64,000 bases of DNA from positions 186,001-250,000 of the forward strand of contig NZ_JACBYS010000007.1 of NCBI RefSeq assembly GCF_013408245.1. The letters are read 5' to 3'. This document shows, piece by piece, positions 39,381 to 48,738 of this stretch; within the stretch, counting starts at the first letter, position 1, and each line of letters begins with the position of its first letter. The DNA comes from Duganella sp. 1224 (lineage in GTDB: Bacteria > Pseudomonadota > Gammaproteobacteria > Burkholderiales > Burkholderiaceae_D). Made by a program: the position numbers and the translations under genes. The notes beneath the pieces were generated by a model, which saw nothing but the letters and a program-made list of their open reading frames with translations, was not told the origin of the DNA and made no database searches.

Positions 39381-41747
39381 ATGGCTTCTTCCAATTCGGC
39401 ACCGCCTCCCACCAACCCGCCCGGCAAAGCTGACGCCCCAGCGCGCAAGGCGTCCGGCTCGTCGCGCTTCTTCCTGCTGGCCGGCCTGTCCGTGCTCGGC
39501 CTCGCCGTCACGGGCGTGCTGCTGGTGGTGTTTGGCCTGGCGATGGCCTACCCCAACCTGCCCGAGCTCGACACGCTGACCGACTACCGGCCGAAAATGC
39601 CGCTGCGCATCTTCTCCGCCGATAACGTGCTGATCGGCGAGTTCGGCGAGGAGCGCCGCAACCTGGTGCGCATCAAGGACATCCCCGACGTCATGAAGAA
39701 GGCCGTGCTGGCCATCGAGGACGACCGCTTCTACGAGCACGGCGGCGTCGACTACACCGGCATCCTGCGCGCCGGCCTGCACAACGCCATCGGCAGCGGC
39801 GGCAAGCAGGGCGCGTCCACCATCACCCAGCAGGTGGCGCGCAATTTCTTCCTGTCCAGCGAACAGACCATCAAGCGCAAGGTCTACGAGATGCTGCTGG
39901 CGTGGAAGATCGAGAAGAACCTGACCAAGGACCAGATCCTGGAGGTCTACATGAACCAGATCTACCTGGGCCAGCGCGCCTACGGCTTCTCGTCGGCCGC
40001 GCAAATCTACTTCGGCAAGAACCTGCGCGACATCACCGTGGCCGAGGCCGCCATGCTGGCCGGCCTGCCGAAGGCGCCGTCGGCCTACAACCCGGTGGTC
40101 AACCCGAAACGCGCGCGCACCCGTCAACAGTACATCCTGCAGCGCATGCACGAGTTGGGCTACATCACCGACAAGCAATACGAGACCGCCAAAAACGAGG
40201 AATTGAAGGTCAAGACCGACAGCAGCGAGTTCGGCGTGCACGCCGAGTATGTGGCCGAGCTGGCGCGCCAGCTGGTGTACGAACAGTTCAAGGAAGACAC
40301 CTACACGCGCGGCCTGAACGTGTTCACCACCATCACCAAGGCCGACCAGGACGCCGCCTACCTGGCGCTGCGCAAGGGCGTGATGGACTACGAGCGACGC
40401 CACGCCTATCGCGGCCCCGAGGCCTACATCGACATCCCGGCCAACAAGGAGGAGGCCGACGACGCCATCGAGACCGTGCTGGCCGAGCATCCGGACAACG
40501 ACGACCTGATCGCCGCCGTGGTGCTGTCGGCCACGCCGCAGCTGATCACCGCCGTCACCGCCTCGGGCGAGGAAATCAGGATCAGCGGCGCCGGCCTGGA
40601 ACAGGGCCGCTCGTGGCTGTCGGATAAAAACCCGCCGAACAAGCGCATCCGCCGTGGCGCGGTGATCCGCGTCATGCAGGAGGGCAAGGACTGGCTGGTG
40701 GCGCAGATGCCGGAAATCGAATCGGCCTTCGTGGCGGCCAGCACCAGCGACGGCGCGATCAAGGCCATGGTGGGCGGCTTCGACTACAACCGCAACAAGT
40801 TCAACCACGTGACCCAGGCGTGGCGCCAGCCGGGCTCGTCGTTCAAGCCGTTCATCTACTCGGCCTCGCTGGAGCGCGGCCTGTCGCCGGCCACCATCAT
40901 CAACGACGCGCCAATCTCGTTTGACGCCGGCCAGACCGGCGGCCAGGCCTGGGAGCCGAAGAACTACGACGGCAAGTACGACGGGCCGATGACCATGCGC
41001 AAGGGCCTGACCAAGTCCAAGAACATGATCTCGATCCGCATCCTGCACCGCATCGGCGCCAAGTACGGCCAGGAATACGCCACCCGCTTCGGCTTTGACG
41101 CCGACAAGAACCCGCCCTACCTGACGCTGGCCCTGGGCGCCGGCAACGTCACGCCGCTGCAGATGGCCGGCGCCTACGCGGTGTTCGCCAACGGCGGCTA
41201 CAAGGTCAGCCCCTACCTGATCTCCAAGGTGACCGATGCCGACGGCAAGATCCTGTCGCAGGCCCATCCGGACCTGGCCGGCGACGAGAAGAACCGCGTG
41301 ATCGACGAGCGCAACGCCTTCCTGATGGATTCGATGCTGAAGGACGTGGTGCGCTACGGCACGGCGGCCAAGGCCAATGTGCTGGGCCGGCGCGACATCG
41401 CCGGCAAGACCGGCACCACCAACGACTCGATCGACGCCTGGTTCGCCGGCTACCAGGCCAAGCTGGTGGGCATCGCCTGGATCGGCTACGACCAGCCGAA
41501 GAACCTGGGCAACCGCGAAACCGGCGGCGGCCTGGCGCTGCCGATCTGGATCAGCTACATGCAGAAGGCGCTGAAGAGCATCCCGGTCGAGGAACGCGCG
41601 GTGCCGGACGGCGTGGTGCTGGTGGGGGATGAGTATTACTACGCGGAGAATCCGCCGGGCACCGGGGTCAACAACCTCGACGCCCCGGGGCACGGCACCC
41701 CGGCCGAGGAAAAGGCCAAGGACGCCGTGAAGAACGAGCTGTTCTGA
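39381..41747 (+). CDS. ponA: Penicillin-binding protein 1A
   Basis: Bifunctional class A PBP: polymerises glycan strands and cross-links peptides. The 788-residue product has a cytoplasmic Pro/Ala/Ser-rich start and one membrane helix (about residues 30-55). The GT51 glycosyltransferase domain contains catalytic Glu in AIEDDRFYEHGG and the second motif GASTITQQVARNFF. An OB-like insertion is followed by the transpeptidase with Ser486 in SSFK (486-489), KSKN and the KTG box in AGKTGTTN. The C-terminus is short and disordered. Divergent from pilM. Confidence 0.96.
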   Translation: MASSNSAPPPTNPPGKADAPARKASGSSRFFLLAGLSVLGLAVTGVLLVVFGLAMAYPNLPELDTLTDYRPKMPLRIFSADNVLIGEFGEERRNLVRIKDIPDVMKKAVLAIEDDRFYEHGGVDYTGILRAGLHNAIGSGGKQGASTITQQVARNFFLSSEQTIKRKVYEMLLAWKIEKNLTKDQILEVYMNQIYLGQRAYGFSSAAQIYFGKNLRDITVAEAAMLAGLPKAPSAYNPVVNPKRARTRQQYILQRMHELGYITDKQYETAKNEELKVKTDSSEFGVHAEYVAELARQLVYEQFKEDTYTRGLNVFTTITKADQDAAYLALRKGVMDYERRHAYRGPEAYIDIPANKEEADDAIETVLAEHPDNDDLIAAVVLSATPQLITAVTASGEEIRISGAGLEQGRSWLSDKNPPNKRIRRGAVIRVMQEGKDWLVAQMPEIESAFVAASTSDGAIKAMVGGFDYNRNKFNHVTQAWRQPGSSFKPFIYSASLERGLSPATIINDAPISFDAGQTGGQAWEPKNYDGKYDGPMTMRKGLTKSKNMISIRILHRIGAKYGQEYATRFGFDADKNPPYLTLALGAGNVTPLQMAGAYAVFANGGYKVSPYLISKVTDADGKILSQAHPDLAGDEKNRVIDERNAFLMDSMLKDVVRYGTAAKANVLGRRDIAGKTGTTNDSIDAWFAGYQAKLVGIAWIGYDQPKNLGNRETGGGLALPIWISYMQKALKSIPVEERAVPDGVVLVGDEYYYAENPPGTGVNNLDAPGHGTPAEEKAKDAVKNELF

Positions 41748-41772
41748 CGCCAGACCCGCACTGCGGCCGAAA

Positions 41773-41802
41773 GGGGTCTGCCCCCGTACGGGGTCAGCCC
41801 CC
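41773..41802. repeat. Palindromic intergenic repeat, family 1, copy C (variant)
   Basis: Same 30-base core as copies A and B with a few substitutions (GGGGTCTGCCCCCGT then ACGGGGTCAGCCCCC). The left flank CCCGCACTGCGGCC matches copy B. It lies between the convergent stops of ponA and cyaY. Confidence 0.85.
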
Positions 41803-41830
41803 AGGGGCCGGGGTGCGGGTCAACACTCAC

Positions 41831-42163
41831 TCAGGCAGTCAACACCACCGGGCTGCCGCCCTGCCGGGTCACTTCTTCCGACAGCGTGGCGAACAGTTCG
41901 GAACCGTCGCGGGTATTGAGCCATTTGCCGCCCTGCTGCTTGTAGTGGTAGCCGCCCGAGCGCGACGCCACCCACAGCTCCTGCATCGCCGCCTGGCTGT
42001 TGACGATGATCTTGGAACCATTGTCGATGAACTCGATTTCCAGCACGTTGCCGCTGCGGCTGCACTCGACATCGGTCATGTTGGCGTCGTTCAAACGGTC
42101 GAGGGCCGCCTCGATGGCGTCCAAGGTGGCTTCGGCTTGCGCCAGGAATTCTGATTCGCCCAT
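41831..42163 (-). CDS. cyaY: Frataxin-like iron-binding protein CyaY
   Basis: CyaY binds iron and modulates IscS-dependent iron-sulfur cluster assembly. The 110-residue product shows the acidic first helix (AEATLDAIEAALDRLND) and the sheet motif VVNSQAAMQELWVASRSGGYHY with the invariant frataxin Trp. Start at 42163 (MGESEF); an upstream in-frame Met at 42184 would overlap the promoter region of the divergent lptM. The cyaY/lptM-lysA arrangement is common in Proteobacteria. Confidence 0.95.
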   Translation of the reverse strand: MGESEFLAQAEATLDAIEAALDRLNDANMTDVECSRSGNVLEIEFIDNGSKIIVNSQAAMQELWVASRSGGYHYKQQGGKWLNTRDGSELFATLSEEVTRQGGSPVVLTA

Positions 42164-42206
42164 GCTACACTCCAGTATCTGCACTTAAATAATCCGTGAT
42201 TTTATC

Positions 42207-42362
42207 GTGAAGTCCATTTCCTGTTCGATTATCCTGACCGTCTTGCTGAGCGGCTGCGGCCAACCCGGCCCCTTGTACCTGCCCAAGCCTCCAGCGGCCA
42301 AGCCCGCCAAAAGCGGCAACGCCCCTGCCACGACTTCTGAACCCGCCGCCCCTCAACAATAA
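42207..42362 (+). CDS. lptM: Small lipoprotein LptM (YifL-like)
   Basis: A 51-residue lipoprotein with a GTG start (GTGAAGTCCATTTCC): MKSISCSIILTVLLSGCGQP followed by GPLYLPKPP. The lipobox is LSGC (Cys17). The G-x-x-GPLY-P sequence right after the Cys is the hallmark of LptM/YifL, which in E. coli assists maturation of the LptD/LptE translocon. It sits 6 bases before lysA and divergent from cyaY, its usual location. It is easily missed because of its size and GTG start. Confidence 0.88.
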   Translation: MKSISCSIILTVLLSGCGQPGPLYLPKPPAAKPAKSGNAPATTSEPAAPQQ

Positions 42363-42368
42363 TTAACT

Positions 42369-43646
42369 ATGTCGCAATTCTCGTATAAAGCCGGCGTGCT
42401 GCACGCCGAGGGCGTGGCGCTGAGCGCCGTCGCCGAACAGTTTGGCACGCCGACCTATGTGTATTCGAAGGCCGCGCTGCTGGCCAACTTCGCGTCCTAC
42501 GCCGACGCCTGCCGCGGCCGCGACGCCCTGGTGTGCTACGCCATGAAGGCCAATTCCAACCTGGCCATCCTCGACCTGCTGGCGCGCCAGGGCGCCGGCT
42601 TCGACATCGTCTCCGGCGGCGAGCTGCTGCGCGTGCTGGCGGCCGGCGGCGATCCGGGCAAGGTGATTTTCTCGGGCGTGGGCAAGAGCGTGGACGAGAT
42701 GCGCCTGGCGCTGTCGCACGACATCCTGTGCTTTAACGTCGAGTCGATTCCGGAACTGCACCGCCTGAACGAAGTGGCCGGCGCCATGGGCAAGCAGGCG
42801 CGCATCTCGCTGCGCGTGAACCCGAACGTGGACGCCAAGACCCACCCGTACATCGCAACCGGCCTGAAGGCCAGCAAGTTCGGCGTGGCCTTCTCCGACG
42901 CGCTGGCCACCTACCGCACGGCCGCCAGGCTGCCGCACCTGGACGTGGTCGGCATCGATTGCCACATCGGCTCGCAGTTGCTGGACGACGCGCCGCTGCT
43001 GGAGGCGCTGGACCGCCTGATCGAGCTGATTGACCAGCTGGGCGCGGAAGGCATCGAACTGCACCACCTGGACATCGGCGGCGGCATCGGCATCGACTAC
43101 CGCGAGGAAGGCGAGAAGCCGCCGGTGCCGGTGGGCGACTACCTGGGCCGCCTGTTCGCCAAGATCGACGCCTGGCGCGCGGCACGCCACCACGGCAAGG
43201 GCATCAAGGTGATCTTCGAGCCGGGCCGTTCGATCGTCGGCAACGCCGGCGTGCTGCTGACCAAGGTGGAGTTCATCAAGCATGGCGAGGAGAAGAACTT
43301 CTGCATCGTCGACGCGGCGATGAACGACATGGCGCGTCCGGCGCTGTACGAGGCGTGGATGGACATGCAGCCGGTGGCGCAGCGCGACGTGGCGGCGGCG
43401 GCGTATGATGTGGTGGGGCCGATCTGCGAATCCGGCGACTGGCTGGCGCGCGACCGCTCGCTGGCGGTGGAGGCCGGCGACCTGCTGGTGATGCACACCG
43501 CCGGCGCCTACGGCATGACCATGGCCTCCAACTACAACACCCGCGGCCGCGCGGCCGAGGTGATCGTCGATGGCGAGGTGCCGCACCTGGTGCGCCAGCG
43601 CGAGAAGCCGGAAGACCTGTACGCGCTGGAATCGGTGATCAAGTAA
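42369..43646 (+). CDS. lysA: Diaminopimelate decarboxylase
   Basis: Last step of lysine synthesis: meso-DAP to lysine with PLP. The 425-residue product has a TIM-barrel alanine-racemase fold with PLP lysine K60 in CYAMKANSN. Other motifs are the HIGSQL segment, the GGGIGIDY phosphate-binding loop and the FEPGRSIVGNAG region; YEAWMD lies in the beta domain. Probably cotranscribed with lptM. A GC hairpin without a U tract (CCACGCC/GGCGTGG, 43667-43688) lies between it and the convergent msrQ. Confidence 0.96.
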   Translation: MSQFSYKAGVLHAEGVALSAVAEQFGTPTYVYSKAALLANFASYADACRGRDALVCYAMKANSNLAILDLLARQGAGFDIVSGGELLRVLAAGGDPGKVIFSGVGKSVDEMRLALSHDILCFNVESIPELHRLNEVAGAMGKQARISLRVNPNVDAKTHPYIATGLKASKFGVAFSDALATYRTAARLPHLDVVGIDCHIGSQLLDDAPLLEALDRLIELIDQLGAEGIELHHLDIGGGIGIDYREEGEKPPVPVGDYLGRLFAKIDAWRAARHHGKGIKVIFEPGRSIVGNAGVLLTKVEFIKHGEEKNFCIVDAAMNDMARPALYEAWMDMQPVAQRDVAAAAYDVVGPICESGDWLARDRSLAVEAGDLLVMHTAGAYGMTMASNYNTRGRAAEVIVDGEVPHLVRQREKPEDLYALESVIK

Positions 43647-43690
43647 GATCAAATAAGCTGCCGCCCCCACGCCCCGCCCCCGGCGTGGCG

Positions 43691-44302
43691 TCAGTTGGCG
43701 GCGCTCAAGGATTTGCGCGTCGCCCACCACACGCGCATCAGCAGCAGCGTGCCGATGATGGCGATGAACAGGATCGGCTGGCTCAGGTCGTGCTTGCCCG
43801 CCTTCATCCACCAGAAGTGCAGCAGCGCCAGTCCGGCGATCACGTAGATCAGCCGGTGCAGCCACTGCCAGCGCTTGCCGCCCAGCCGCTTGATCATGCC
43901 GTTGGTGCTGGTCACCGCCAGCGGAATCAGCAGCACGAAGGCGATGAAGCCGACCGCGATGAACGGCCGCTTCAGCACGTCCTGCCACATCTCGCGCACA
44001 TCAAAGAAGTGGTCGAACCACAGGAACGTCATGAAGTGCAGGAAGCCGTAGAAGAAGGTGTACAGCCCCAGCATGCGGCGCAGCTTGATCAGCCAGTTCC
44101 ACCCGCTCAGCTTGCGCAGCGGCGTCACCGCCAGCGTCAGCGTCAGGCAATACAGCGTCCAGTCGCCGGTGCCGCGCGTGATGAATTCCAGCGGGTTGAC
44201 CAGTTGCCCGGTCACCGTCAGATACACCATGCGCGCCAGCGGCACCAGCGCCAGCACGAACAGCGCGCCCTTGATCCAGCTGATTTGCTTGGTTGTCAGC
44301 AT
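43691..44302 (-). CDS. msrQ: Heme-binding membrane subunit MsrQ
   Basis: MsrQ (YedZ) passes electrons from the quinone pool to MsrP for repair of methionine sulfoxide in periplasmic proteins. The 203-residue product has about six hydrophobic helices and the heme-ligand histidines in LHFMTFLWFDHFF and LHRLIYVIAGLALLHFWW (ferric-reductase-like fold). The start shares one base with the msrP stop, so the pair is coupled. Confidence 0.94.
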   Translation of the reverse strand: MLTTKQISWIKGALFVLALVPLARMVYLTVTGQLVNPLEFITRGTGDWTLYCLTLTLAVTPLRKLSGWNWLIKLRRMLGLYTFFYGFLHFMTFLWFDHFFDVREMWQDVLKRPFIAVGFIAFVLLIPLAVTSTNGMIKRLGGKRWQWLHRLIYVIAGLALLHFWWMKAGKHDLSQPILFIAIIGTLLLMRVWWATRKSLSAAN

Positions 44303-45279
44303 CAGTAGAATTTCTTCAGGTCCATGCCCGCGTACAGCGGGGCCACATCGTTATAGCCGTTGAACATCAGCGTCTTGCGCTTGCGCGACAGGAAGCCGTC
44401 CTCGCCGATCCGGCGCTCGGTGGCCTGCGACCAGCGCGGGTGGTCGACGTCCGGATTGACGTTCGAATAGAAGCCGTACTCGTTCGGCGCCGACAGGTTC
44501 CACGAGGTGCGCGGCTGGTCCTTGACGAAGCGGATCTTGACGATCGACTTGGCCGACTTGAAGCCGTACTTCCACGGCAGCACCATGCGCACCGGCGCGC
44601 CGTTCTGGTTCGGCAGCACTTCGCCGTACATGCCAAAGGTCAGCAGCGCCAGCGGATGGTTGGCCTCGTCGATGCGCAGGCCCTCGGTGTACGGCCATTG
44701 CAGCACGCGGCTGCCCACGCCCGGCATCTGCTTCTTGTCGGCCAGCGTGACAAATTCTACATACTTCGCGTTGCCGGTGGGCTCTACCTTTTTGATGATC
44801 TCCGAAAAGGAATAGCCGATCCACGGAATCACCATCGACCAGCCCTCGACGCAGCGCAGGCGGTACACGCGCTCCTCCAGCGGCGCCAGCTTGAGCAGCG
44901 CGTCGATGTCCAGCGTCAGCGGCTTCTTGACCTCGCCCTCGATGGACACCGTCCACGGCCGCGTTTTCAGCGTGCCGGCGTACATCGCCGGCTCGCTCTT
45001 GTCGGTGCCGAATTCGTAGTAGTTGTTGTAGGTGGTGGCGTCCTTGAACGGCGTCTGCTTGTCGAGCGCCGAATAGGCGGCGTTGTGGGTGGCGGCCAGC
45101 TTGGCGCCGGTGCCCTGCGCGAACGCCTCGCGCTGCGCCATCTCCAGCAGCGCCGCGCCGCCGACCGCGCCCATGGCGATCTGCTTCATGAAGTGGCGGC
45201 GCGATTCGTACAGTTCGCGGGGCGTGATTTCAGAGGAAAACGGCAGGTCGATGCCGTTGGGACGACGCGTGATCAGCAT
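44302..45279 (-). CDS. msrP: Periplasmic methionine sulfoxide reductase catalytic subunit MsrP
   Basis: Molybdopterin enzyme that reduces protein-bound methionine sulfoxide. The 325-residue product has a twin-arginine signal SRRHFMK (R27-R28) followed by a hydrophobic stretch. The molybdenum-ligand Cys is probably C143 in YRLRCVEGWSM. Export by the Tat system with cofactor already bound is expected. Followed directly by msrQ; in this window the pair lies downstream of the cytochrome c maturation genes on the same strand, with a 70-base gap. Confidence 0.95.
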   Translation of the reverse strand: MLITRRPNGIDLPFSSEITPRELYESRRHFMKQIAMGAVGGAALLEMAQREAFAQGTGAKLAATHNAAYSALDKQTPFKDATTYNNYYEFGTDKSEPAMYAGTLKTRPWTVSIEGEVKKPLTLDIDALLKLAPLEERVYRLRCVEGWSMVIPWIGYSFSEIIKKVEPTGNAKYVEFVTLADKKQMPGVGSRVLQWPYTEGLRIDEANHPLALLTFGMYGEVLPNQNGAPVRMVLPWKYGFKSAKSIVKIRFVKDQPRTSWNLSAPNEYGFYSNVNPDVDHPRWSQATERRIGEDGFLSRKRKTLMFNGYNDVAPLYAGMDLKKFY

Positions 45280-45349
45280 GATGGGCTCCGGTAGCAGTGT
45301 TTAGGCTCAACCTTACACCAAACTGCCGGAACCAATCTTAAACTTCCGT

Positions 45350-46516
45350 TTACAACTTGCCGTAGGAGTGCAGGCCGGACAGGAACATATTGACGCCCAG
45401 GAAAGCAAAGGTCGTCACCAGCAGGCCCACCAGCGCCCACCAGGCCGCCGGACGGCCGCGCAGGCCGGTCATCAAGCGCATGTGCAGCCAGGCCGCGTAG
45501 TTGAGCCAGACGATCAGCGCCCAGGTTTCCTTCGGGTCCCACGACCAGTAGCCACCCCACGCTTCCGCCGCCCACAGCGCGCCGAGGATGGTGGCGATGG
45601 TGAAGAAGGCGAAGCCGGCCGAAATGGCCTTGTACATGACGTCGTCGAGCACTTCCTCCGACGGCAGGCGGTCCTTCAGGTAGCCCGAGGTTTTCAGCAG
45701 GTAGGCGGCGGCCACCATGGCGGCCAGCGCGAAGTTGCCGTAGCCGATGAAGTTGGCCGGCACGTGGATCTTCATCCACCAGCTTTGCAGCGCCGGCAGC
45801 AGCGGCTGGATGTCGGCGGCGTTGCGCGAGGTGGTGTACCACATCAGGAAGCCGATCGCGGCCGAGATCACCAGCAGCACGAACGGGCCCATCTGGCGGG
45901 TGGCGTAGCGCTGCTCGAAGTACAGGTAGAACATGGCGGTGATCAGCGAGAACAGGATAAACACCTCGTACAGGTTGGACACCGGAATGTGGCCGACGTC
46001 GGTGCCGATCAGGTAGGACTCGTACCAGCGCACCATCATGCCGGTCCAGCCCAGCACCACCGCCGCCCAGCACAGCTTGGTGCCGATGCTGGACGCCGAC
46101 GCCGAGCGGCCGGCGAAGCCGATCCAGTAGAACACGGTGGAGATGACAAACATCACGCTCATCCACAGCACCGCCGACTGGCTCGACAGCATCATGCGCA
46201 GCCAGAACTTCTTGCTGCCGTTGTCCAGGTCGCCGGCGTACATGGCCACCGCCGCCAGCGACAGCAGCGCGATCAGCGGCATCAGCCAGCGCACCGGCTT
46301 CCAGTGCCAGCCGAGCGCGGCAAACACCGGCGCCGCCAGCAGCAGGATGCCCTGCTCGTAGACGTCCATGAAGTGGCCGTAGCGGTTCAGGCCGAACAGC
46401 GCGCCAGCCAGCAGCGCCAGCGCGAACAGCCAATCGACGACGGTGAGGCGCTTGAAGTAGCCGGGCGCCTGCTGGTAGGTTTGCTGGGGTTGGGTCATTT
46501 CCATGGTCTGCTCCAC
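45350..46516 (-). CDS. ccsB: Cytochrome c biogenesis protein CcsB/CcsA (heme handling)
   Basis: System II cytochrome c synthase component that carries heme to the periplasm. The 388-residue product has about eight membrane helices and the tryptophan-rich heme motif WGGYWSWDPKETWALIVWL (WWD domain), with flanking His residues. It abuts resB upstream (stop and start adjacent). Together they make a two-protein system II, which fits the cytochrome c4 gene upstream and dsbD elsewhere in the window. Confidence 0.94.
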   Translation of the reverse strand: MEQTMEMTQPQQTYQQAPGYFKRLTVVDWLFALALLAGALFGLNRYGHFMDVYEQGILLLAAPVFAALGWHWKPVRWLMPLIALLSLAAVAMYAGDLDNGSKKFWLRMMLSSQSAVLWMSVMFVISTVFYWIGFAGRSASASSIGTKLCWAAVVLGWTGMMVRWYESYLIGTDVGHIPVSNLYEVFILFSLITAMFYLYFEQRYATRQMGPFVLLVISAAIGFLMWYTTSRNAADIQPLLPALQSWWMKIHVPANFIGYGNFALAAMVAAAYLLKTSGYLKDRLPSEEVLDDVMYKAISAGFAFFTIATILGALWAAEAWGGYWSWDPKETWALIVWLNYAAWLHMRLMTGLRGRPAAWWALVGLLVTTFAFLGVNMFLSGLHSYGKL

Positions 46517-48610
46517 TTATGCCGCGGATTGCGGCAGCTTTTCCTTCAGGATTTCAAATTCACGCTCGAAGTCCAGCGTCTTGCGCTGGGTGCTCATGGC
46601 CATCAGCGCGTCGGCGCCGTCGGCCTGGTCCTTGATCCAGATCCACAGCCGGCGCTCGCGGATGTAGAACATGGCGAACACGCCCAGCACCAGGAACAGG
46701 CAGCCGAGGTAGACCACGTTCTTGCCCGGCGAGCGCGTCACCTGGAACACCGAGGCCTTGATCTCGTTATAGTCGTCCAGCTGCAGGTAGACCGGCGCGC
46801 CGTAGAAGAAGGCGTCCGACAGCGCGTTGGTGGCCAGTTGCAGGAAACGCGCGTGGGTCTCGTCCTCGGCCACCGGCGCCAGGCCGTCCTTGGCGCGCGC
46901 CACCTGCCACAGGTCCCACAGGCTGCCGTTGAGGATCTTCATGAAGACGTCGGCGGCCTTCTCCTGCTCGCCCGGCGGCACTTTCTCCAGGAACTGCGAG
47001 ATGGCCATGAAGCCGGCCGACTTGTCGCTGCCGGCGAAGATGCCCAGGCTCTTGTCGGACGAGGCTTGCAACTGGGCGCGCAGGGCGTCGCCGCTGGCCG
47101 AGTTGGGCGTGGCGCGCGTGGCGTAGCGCTGGGCGGCGGCGGCGCGCAGCGCCGGATTCTGCAGCGCCGCGCGCAGGCGCATCCACTCGGTCACGCTGTG
47201 GCCGTCGTCGGCCGGAATGCGCAGGTAGCTGAAGTTGTCCGACGGGTTGGCGCGCACGCCGGCCAGGAACACGGTGGCGCCGTCGATGGTCACCGGCTGC
47301 ATGTAGTTCTGGTATTCGCGCGCCTGGCCGGTCTTGTCGCGCAGCTTGTAGCTGACGCTGGGGCCGACGTTCTTCAGGTTCTTGTTGGCGGCGTTCTTGC
47401 CGGCCGAGCCGGTGTGCTGGTCCAGGCTCTGCGCCAGTTCCTCCTCCAGCGTCTTGCCCTTCTTGACCGCGCGCGGATCATCGGTCGGCGCCACGTTCTC
47501 GACGTTGAACGGGCGGAAGCCCGACCACTCGACCGTGTAGTCCTTGTTCAGCTGGGTGGTGCCGCCGACTTCGCCAGCGATCTCGAAGCGCTCGCTGCCG
47601 CTGCCGGCCATCGGGAAGCCGCTCAGCTTGAGCTTGGAGCCGCCATCCTCAAAGCTGGACTGGTAGATCGCCAGGCCCTTGAAGATCAGCGGCTTGTTGA
47701 CCTCGATCGTGCCCTTGACCGTTTCGCCGCTCTGGTTGTCGCGCACTTCGACGTCGCTGGCGAACAGCTTGGGCATGCCGGTGCTGTAGAAATCGATGGT
47801 GAATTTTTTCAGGCTGATGGTGAACGGCAGTTCCTGGATCAGCACGCCGTCCGGGCGGGCCAGGATGGCGGTGTTGCTGTTCTGCCCTTCCGGGATCATG
47901 GTGTTGCCGCGGAAGGTGGGATTGCCGACGCCGAGGCGGTGCTGGGCCGGCACCTGCGAGATCAGGCCGGTGCCGGTGAATGGGGTTTTGCCGAAGAACC
48001 ATTCCTGGATGCGGATCGGCACATCCGAATCCAGCAGGCCGCCAATGCAGATGATGACGATCGACGCGTGGGCGAAGATGTAGCCGAACTTGTTGGCCGC
48101 GCCCTGCTTGGCGGCCACCAGCGTGCCGTGGTCCTTTTCCACCAGCTTGACCTGGTAGCCAGCGTCTCGCAGGCGGGCCGCGCTCTGCTGCGCCAGCGCC
48201 GCGCGCGACAGCGGCGCGTGCCACTGCATCTTGTGGTGGAAGTTCAGCAGCGATTGCTCGCGCACGTTCTCGCGCCAGCTGCGCATGTCCTTCAGCATCT
48301 TGGGCGCGTTGCGCACGATGCACAGCGTGGTGGACGTCACCAGCGTGGCCATCAGCAGCAGGAACCACCAGGTCGAATACACGGTGTACAGGCCGATCTT
48401 GCGGAACACCTCGTACCAGAACGGGCCGAACTGGTTGAGGTAATTGCTGGACGGCTCGCCCTGCTTCATCACCGTGCCAATGATGGCGGCGATGGCGATC
48501 ATCGCCAGCAGGGCGATGGCGAAGCGCATCGACGACACCAGTTCGACGATCTCGGCGACGACGGGGCGGCGGGTGTTCAGCTGGATGCCGGTGGTGCTGG
48601 AACTACTCAT
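46517..48610 (-). CDS. resB: Cytochrome c biogenesis protein ResB/Ccs1
   Basis: Partner of CcsB in system II cytochrome c maturation; thought to hold reduced apocytochrome. The 697-residue product has three N-terminal membrane helices (about residues 25-125), a large periplasmic ResB domain and a last helix near residue 640 (VVYLGCLFLVLGVFAMFYI). Lies 128 bases downstream of the cytochrome c4 gene, after a terminator, and directly before ccsB. Confidence 0.94.
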   Translation of the reverse strand: MSSSSTTGIQLNTRRPVVAEIVELVSSMRFAIALLAMIAIAAIIGTVMKQGEPSSNYLNQFGPFWYEVFRKIGLYTVYSTWWFLLLMATLVTSTTLCIVRNAPKMLKDMRSWRENVREQSLLNFHHKMQWHAPLSRAALAQQSAARLRDAGYQVKLVEKDHGTLVAAKQGAANKFGYIFAHASIVIICIGGLLDSDVPIRIQEWFFGKTPFTGTGLISQVPAQHRLGVGNPTFRGNTMIPEGQNSNTAILARPDGVLIQELPFTISLKKFTIDFYSTGMPKLFASDVEVRDNQSGETVKGTIEVNKPLIFKGLAIYQSSFEDGGSKLKLSGFPMAGSGSERFEIAGEVGGTTQLNKDYTVEWSGFRPFNVENVAPTDDPRAVKKGKTLEEELAQSLDQHTGSAGKNAANKNLKNVGPSVSYKLRDKTGQAREYQNYMQPVTIDGATVFLAGVRANPSDNFSYLRIPADDGHSVTEWMRLRAALQNPALRAAAAQRYATRATPNSASGDALRAQLQASSDKSLGIFAGSDKSAGFMAISQFLEKVPPGEQEKAADVFMKILNGSLWDLWQVARAKDGLAPVAEDETHARFLQLATNALSDAFFYGAPVYLQLDDYNEIKASVFQVTRSPGKNVVYLGCLFLVLGVFAMFYIRERRLWIWIKDQADGADALMAMSTQRKTLDFEREFEILKEKLPQSAA

Positions 48611-48660
48611 GCGTTTTCAACTTCTTTAATAAAAGTGGTGGCAGGCCGGAGCATACCAAC

Positions 48661-48690
48661 AAAAAGGGCAGCATGCTCACGCTGCCGCCC
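48661..48690 (-). terminator. Rho-independent terminator after cytochrome c4 gene
   Basis: On the minus strand GGGCGGCAGC-gtgagcat-GCTGCCC is followed by TTTTTG. It lies 49 bases past the stop of the cytochrome gene and 50 bases before resB, so resB-ccsB probably has its own promoter or depends on read-through. Confidence 0.8.
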
Positions 48691-48738
48691 TCCCTCTTTC
48701 GAGTTACCCCATGGAAATTAAATGAGGTTTAATCAACT

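Noticed and set aside
45368..48721. A 1117-codon open frame on the plus strand
   Set aside because: Antisense to ccsB and resB; Gln/His/Arg-rich without motifs.
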